14,964 nt of DNA from assembly GCA_012027055.1 (NCBI GenBank), contig VEPF01000066.1, positions 1-14,964 on the forward strand, read 5' to 3'. This document shows, one piece after another, positions 14,301-14,964 of this stretch. Both the position numbers and the translations under genes were made by a program. The notes beneath the pieces were generated by a model that made no database searches, was not told the origin of the DNA, and saw nothing but the letters and a program-made list of their open reading frames with translations. Each line of letters opens with the position of its first letter. Within the stretch, counting starts at the first letter, position 1. The stretch comes from Gemmatimonadota bacterium (lineage in GTDB: Bacteria; Gemmatimonadota; Gemmatimonadetes; Longimicrobiales; RSA9).

Positions 14301-14737
14301 CTGCCTACGAAGCTCTGGGCAATGCGAGAACGGCCCGGACGTACTTCGAGAAAGCCGCCGCTCCGCCATCTACGGTCTACGACCCGAGCCGTGAGGCCAG
14401 CACCTACGAGCCAGAGATACTCTTCTACCGGGCCAGTGCCGCCAGGAAGCTCGGCCGCTCGGCCGAAGCGGCACAGATTCTCGCCGGCCTGATCAAGTCC
14501 GGGCAGGATGTGGTCGCGAGCAGTGGCGCCGAGCGTCCGGACTACTTCGCCAAGTTCGGGGAGCCGGAAAGCAGAGAGTCACGCGAGGCCCAGGGGCACT
14601 ACATCCTCGGACTCGGATACCTCGGATCGGGCCGGCGGCAGGAGGCCAGGGCCGAACTGGAGCAGGCGGTCAAGCTCAACGTGGACCATCTGGAAGCGAA
14701 GGTTCAGCTCTCGACACTGGCCGATGGGGGCAGGTGA
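11309..14737 (+). CDS. Large secreted DUF5107-TPR protein
   Basis: This 1142-residue protein begins with a signal peptide (about 1-28, CRAQ at its end). Residues about 40-330 match my memory of DUF5107, a mutarotase-like beta-sandwich domain: ILPEIGGRLF (100-109), DGGIEWNVVHHHRPS (140-154), then WVGELEINHRMRWTVGLTL (174-192) and WFGGYDHGKQAGVLYVADK (297-315). The conserved E144 and H149-R152 are candidate binding or catalytic residues. A beta-rich linker runs to about 480 and ends in a Pro-rich hinge (KPATPPTPPTD). From about 495 to the end come tetratricopeptide repeats, beginning YLAGLRLEQF and including LGILYWKRGMFAEAEARL, YYLGLVLKAQGKYDEAYKAL and YYLGNLLYDRQPREAIRAWE. This layout and length are normal for the family, which is common in bacteria feeding on plant polysaccharides. 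The activity is unknown to me; a glycan-processing role is inferred from fold and context. Confidence 0.94.
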   Translation: MLNRRCSLPAVLLSTIMLGVSPVLCRAQGPAVRVWEEAVTLPTYMIGEPLTTPMFYHGRAYQGARGFIYPYPAQDKLTYVVKDKVYKMLYLENRYVKIGILPEIGGRLFYALDKTDNYKFFYSASVVKPGLVGMLGAWLDGGIEWNVVHHHRPSIYLPVQYQLEENPDGSKTIWVGELEINHRMRWTVGLTLHPDRSYIEGTWKLINQTPAANSFLYFANMGVQANSQYQVLFPPSIEAGTYHSKTEFVRWPIADGRYRGVDFTGQDVSWGKTHIRQTSIFAHDTNDPWFGGNSEDWFGGYDHGKQAGVLYVADKNVSPGGKFWTWGAGDEGQMWDRLLTEPEDGAVMELMAGSYSDNEPDYSWIQPYETKIVKQYYYPFQKLGGVKNANLQAAVNLEVTPKNVARIGAYTTREYPNARVLLEAGGNRVFEQVIAIDPGRPFIREVSLPAGVKEKDLRLSLSVGQEELISYKPYQRKDEALPKPATPPTPPTDLKTNEEVYLAGLRLEQFFNPSADPYPWYEEVLKRDPGDERVNTELGILYWKRGMFAEAEARLRVAVARVTANYTRPRDGEPLYYLGLVLKAQGKYDEAYKALYAATWSYAWNTAGYYSLAQLASMKGEFDEALGFLDRSISTNQLSTRALDLKAAVLRKLGRPAEAEKVAAAALAVDRLDLWATRERILAGGGKPRAIDLTPGAGVWGDDVQPYLEMAAGYAGAGLWDEGISLLGELVAAYPDKAQVYPMVYYWLGYLHDQAGQAQEAARYYQLASQMPAEYVFPFRVEEIAVLNRAMEKNPRDARAPYYLGNLLYDRQPREAIRAWERSRSLDDRFAMVHRNLGDAYAWTELDYGKAIGSLETAVSLQPLPKFLNELDVLYERAGVSPEKRLAMLEQHQAETMERDDALTRQIRLYVELGNYDRALELLLNGHRYTMWEGGRKYSALSSYKDARLLKGHGYMKAKQYRDALRQYEAALEYPENFSSGRPTDGGREPAIYYHIAAAYEALGNARTARTYFEKAAAPPSTVYDPSREASTYEPEILFYRASAARKLGRSAEAAQILAGLIKSGQDVVASSGAERPDYFAKFGEPESRESREAQGHYILGLGYLGSGRRQEARAELEQAVKLNVDHLEAKVQLSTLADGGR

Positions 14738-14795
14738 GCAGGCCCTCGAGGTGAGGTGAACGGTTCGGACCGACGGTATCCGTAGCTGCCCATCC

Positions 14796-14833
14796 GTGAC
14801 CCGGCGCGGCAACGTCCAGCCGTGCCGGGTCAC
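14796..14833 (+). terminator. 15-bp hairpin terminator after the DUF5107 gene
   Basis: Arm 1 is 14796-14810 (GTGACCCGGCGCGGC) and arm 2 is 14819-14833, with one G-U pair and an eight-base loop. The sequence after it, TGAGTTTCGATTTCT, is the most T-rich stretch in the area. It lies 58 bases after the DUF5107 stop and is a good intrinsic terminator. Confidence 0.8.
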
Positions 14834-14964
14834 TGAGTTTCGATTTCTCCGCCTTCGGCGAGATCGCCAGGACGCGCGCTTCGCCCCTGGTCGGGCGTTC
14901 GACGTCAGCGCCCTGTTCTTCCCCCCTCGACGAACAGCAATGGCGCGAATTCCCGGAGCCTGCG
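14834..14964. other. Right-edge sequence, coding status undecided
   Basis: These 131 bases hold open frames on both strands too short to judge. On the minus strand a frame entering from the edge ends in TGA at 14907-14905 after LREFAPLLFVEGGRTGR, which could be the tail of a convergent gene. A plus-strand frame stays open to the edge. Neither is called. Confidence 0.3.

Noticed and set aside
14905..14964. Tail of a minus-strand gene entering from the right edge
   Set aside because: Only 19 codons before a stop are visible; too short to separate from chance.
1..14964. Search for CRISPR arrays, insertion sequences, phage or defence genes
   Set aside because: No regularly spaced repeats, transposase motifs, terminal inverted repeats or integrase-like proteins were seen; all confident genes belong to metabolic, membrane or secreted families.

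Overview
The window is GC-rich, gene-dense bacterial DNA carrying nine protein-coding genes, one of them cut by the left edge. GC-rich third codon positions, a leaderless-looking start beside clear Shine-Dalgarno starts, and secreted glycosidases next to a secreted S9 peptidase and a DUF5107-TPR protein suggest a heterotrophic soil or sediment bacterium. Gemmatimonadota or Acidobacteriota would fit, but this is inference from gene content and no taxonomic marker is present.

Left part (1-6132) is a plant-polysaccharide region. A secreted GH2 beta-galactosidase-type enzyme (minus, C-terminus outside the window) is divergent from a small unrecognised exported protein (1542-2237). That gene converges on a secreted GH51 alpha-L-arabinofuranosidase (2306-3877, minus). 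The GH51 gene is in turn divergent, across 239 bases, from a secreted GH127/GH146-type beta-L-arabinofuranosidase (4117-6132). Together these could strip galactose and both alpha- and beta-linked arabinofuranose from arabinogalactan, pectic side chains or hydroxyproline-rich plant glycoproteins. No transporter, SusC/SusD pair or regulator is visible.

Middle part (6133-8630): a MarC-family membrane protein (6197-6814) and a half-length condensation-domain-like protein with an intact HHxxxDG motif (6829-7791) follow the GH127/GH146 gene closely on the same strand. A 339-base gap with a long hairpin comes next, then a small NTF2/SnoaL-like protein with a C-terminal membrane anchor (8131-8625, GTG start).

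Right part (8631-14964): a 12-bp GC-rich hairpin lies between convergent genes. Then comes a secreted S9-family prolyl oligopeptidase-type peptidase (8704-10986, minus), divergent across 322 bases from a large secreted DUF5107-TPR protein (11309-14737). A strong hairpin followed by a T-rich stretch (14796-14833) closes that gene. The DUF5107 protein resembles mutarotase-fold carbohydrate-active proteins, which is compatible with the glycosidase neighbourhood, but its activity is not known to me. No tRNA, rRNA, CRISPR array, insertion sequence or phage gene was seen.
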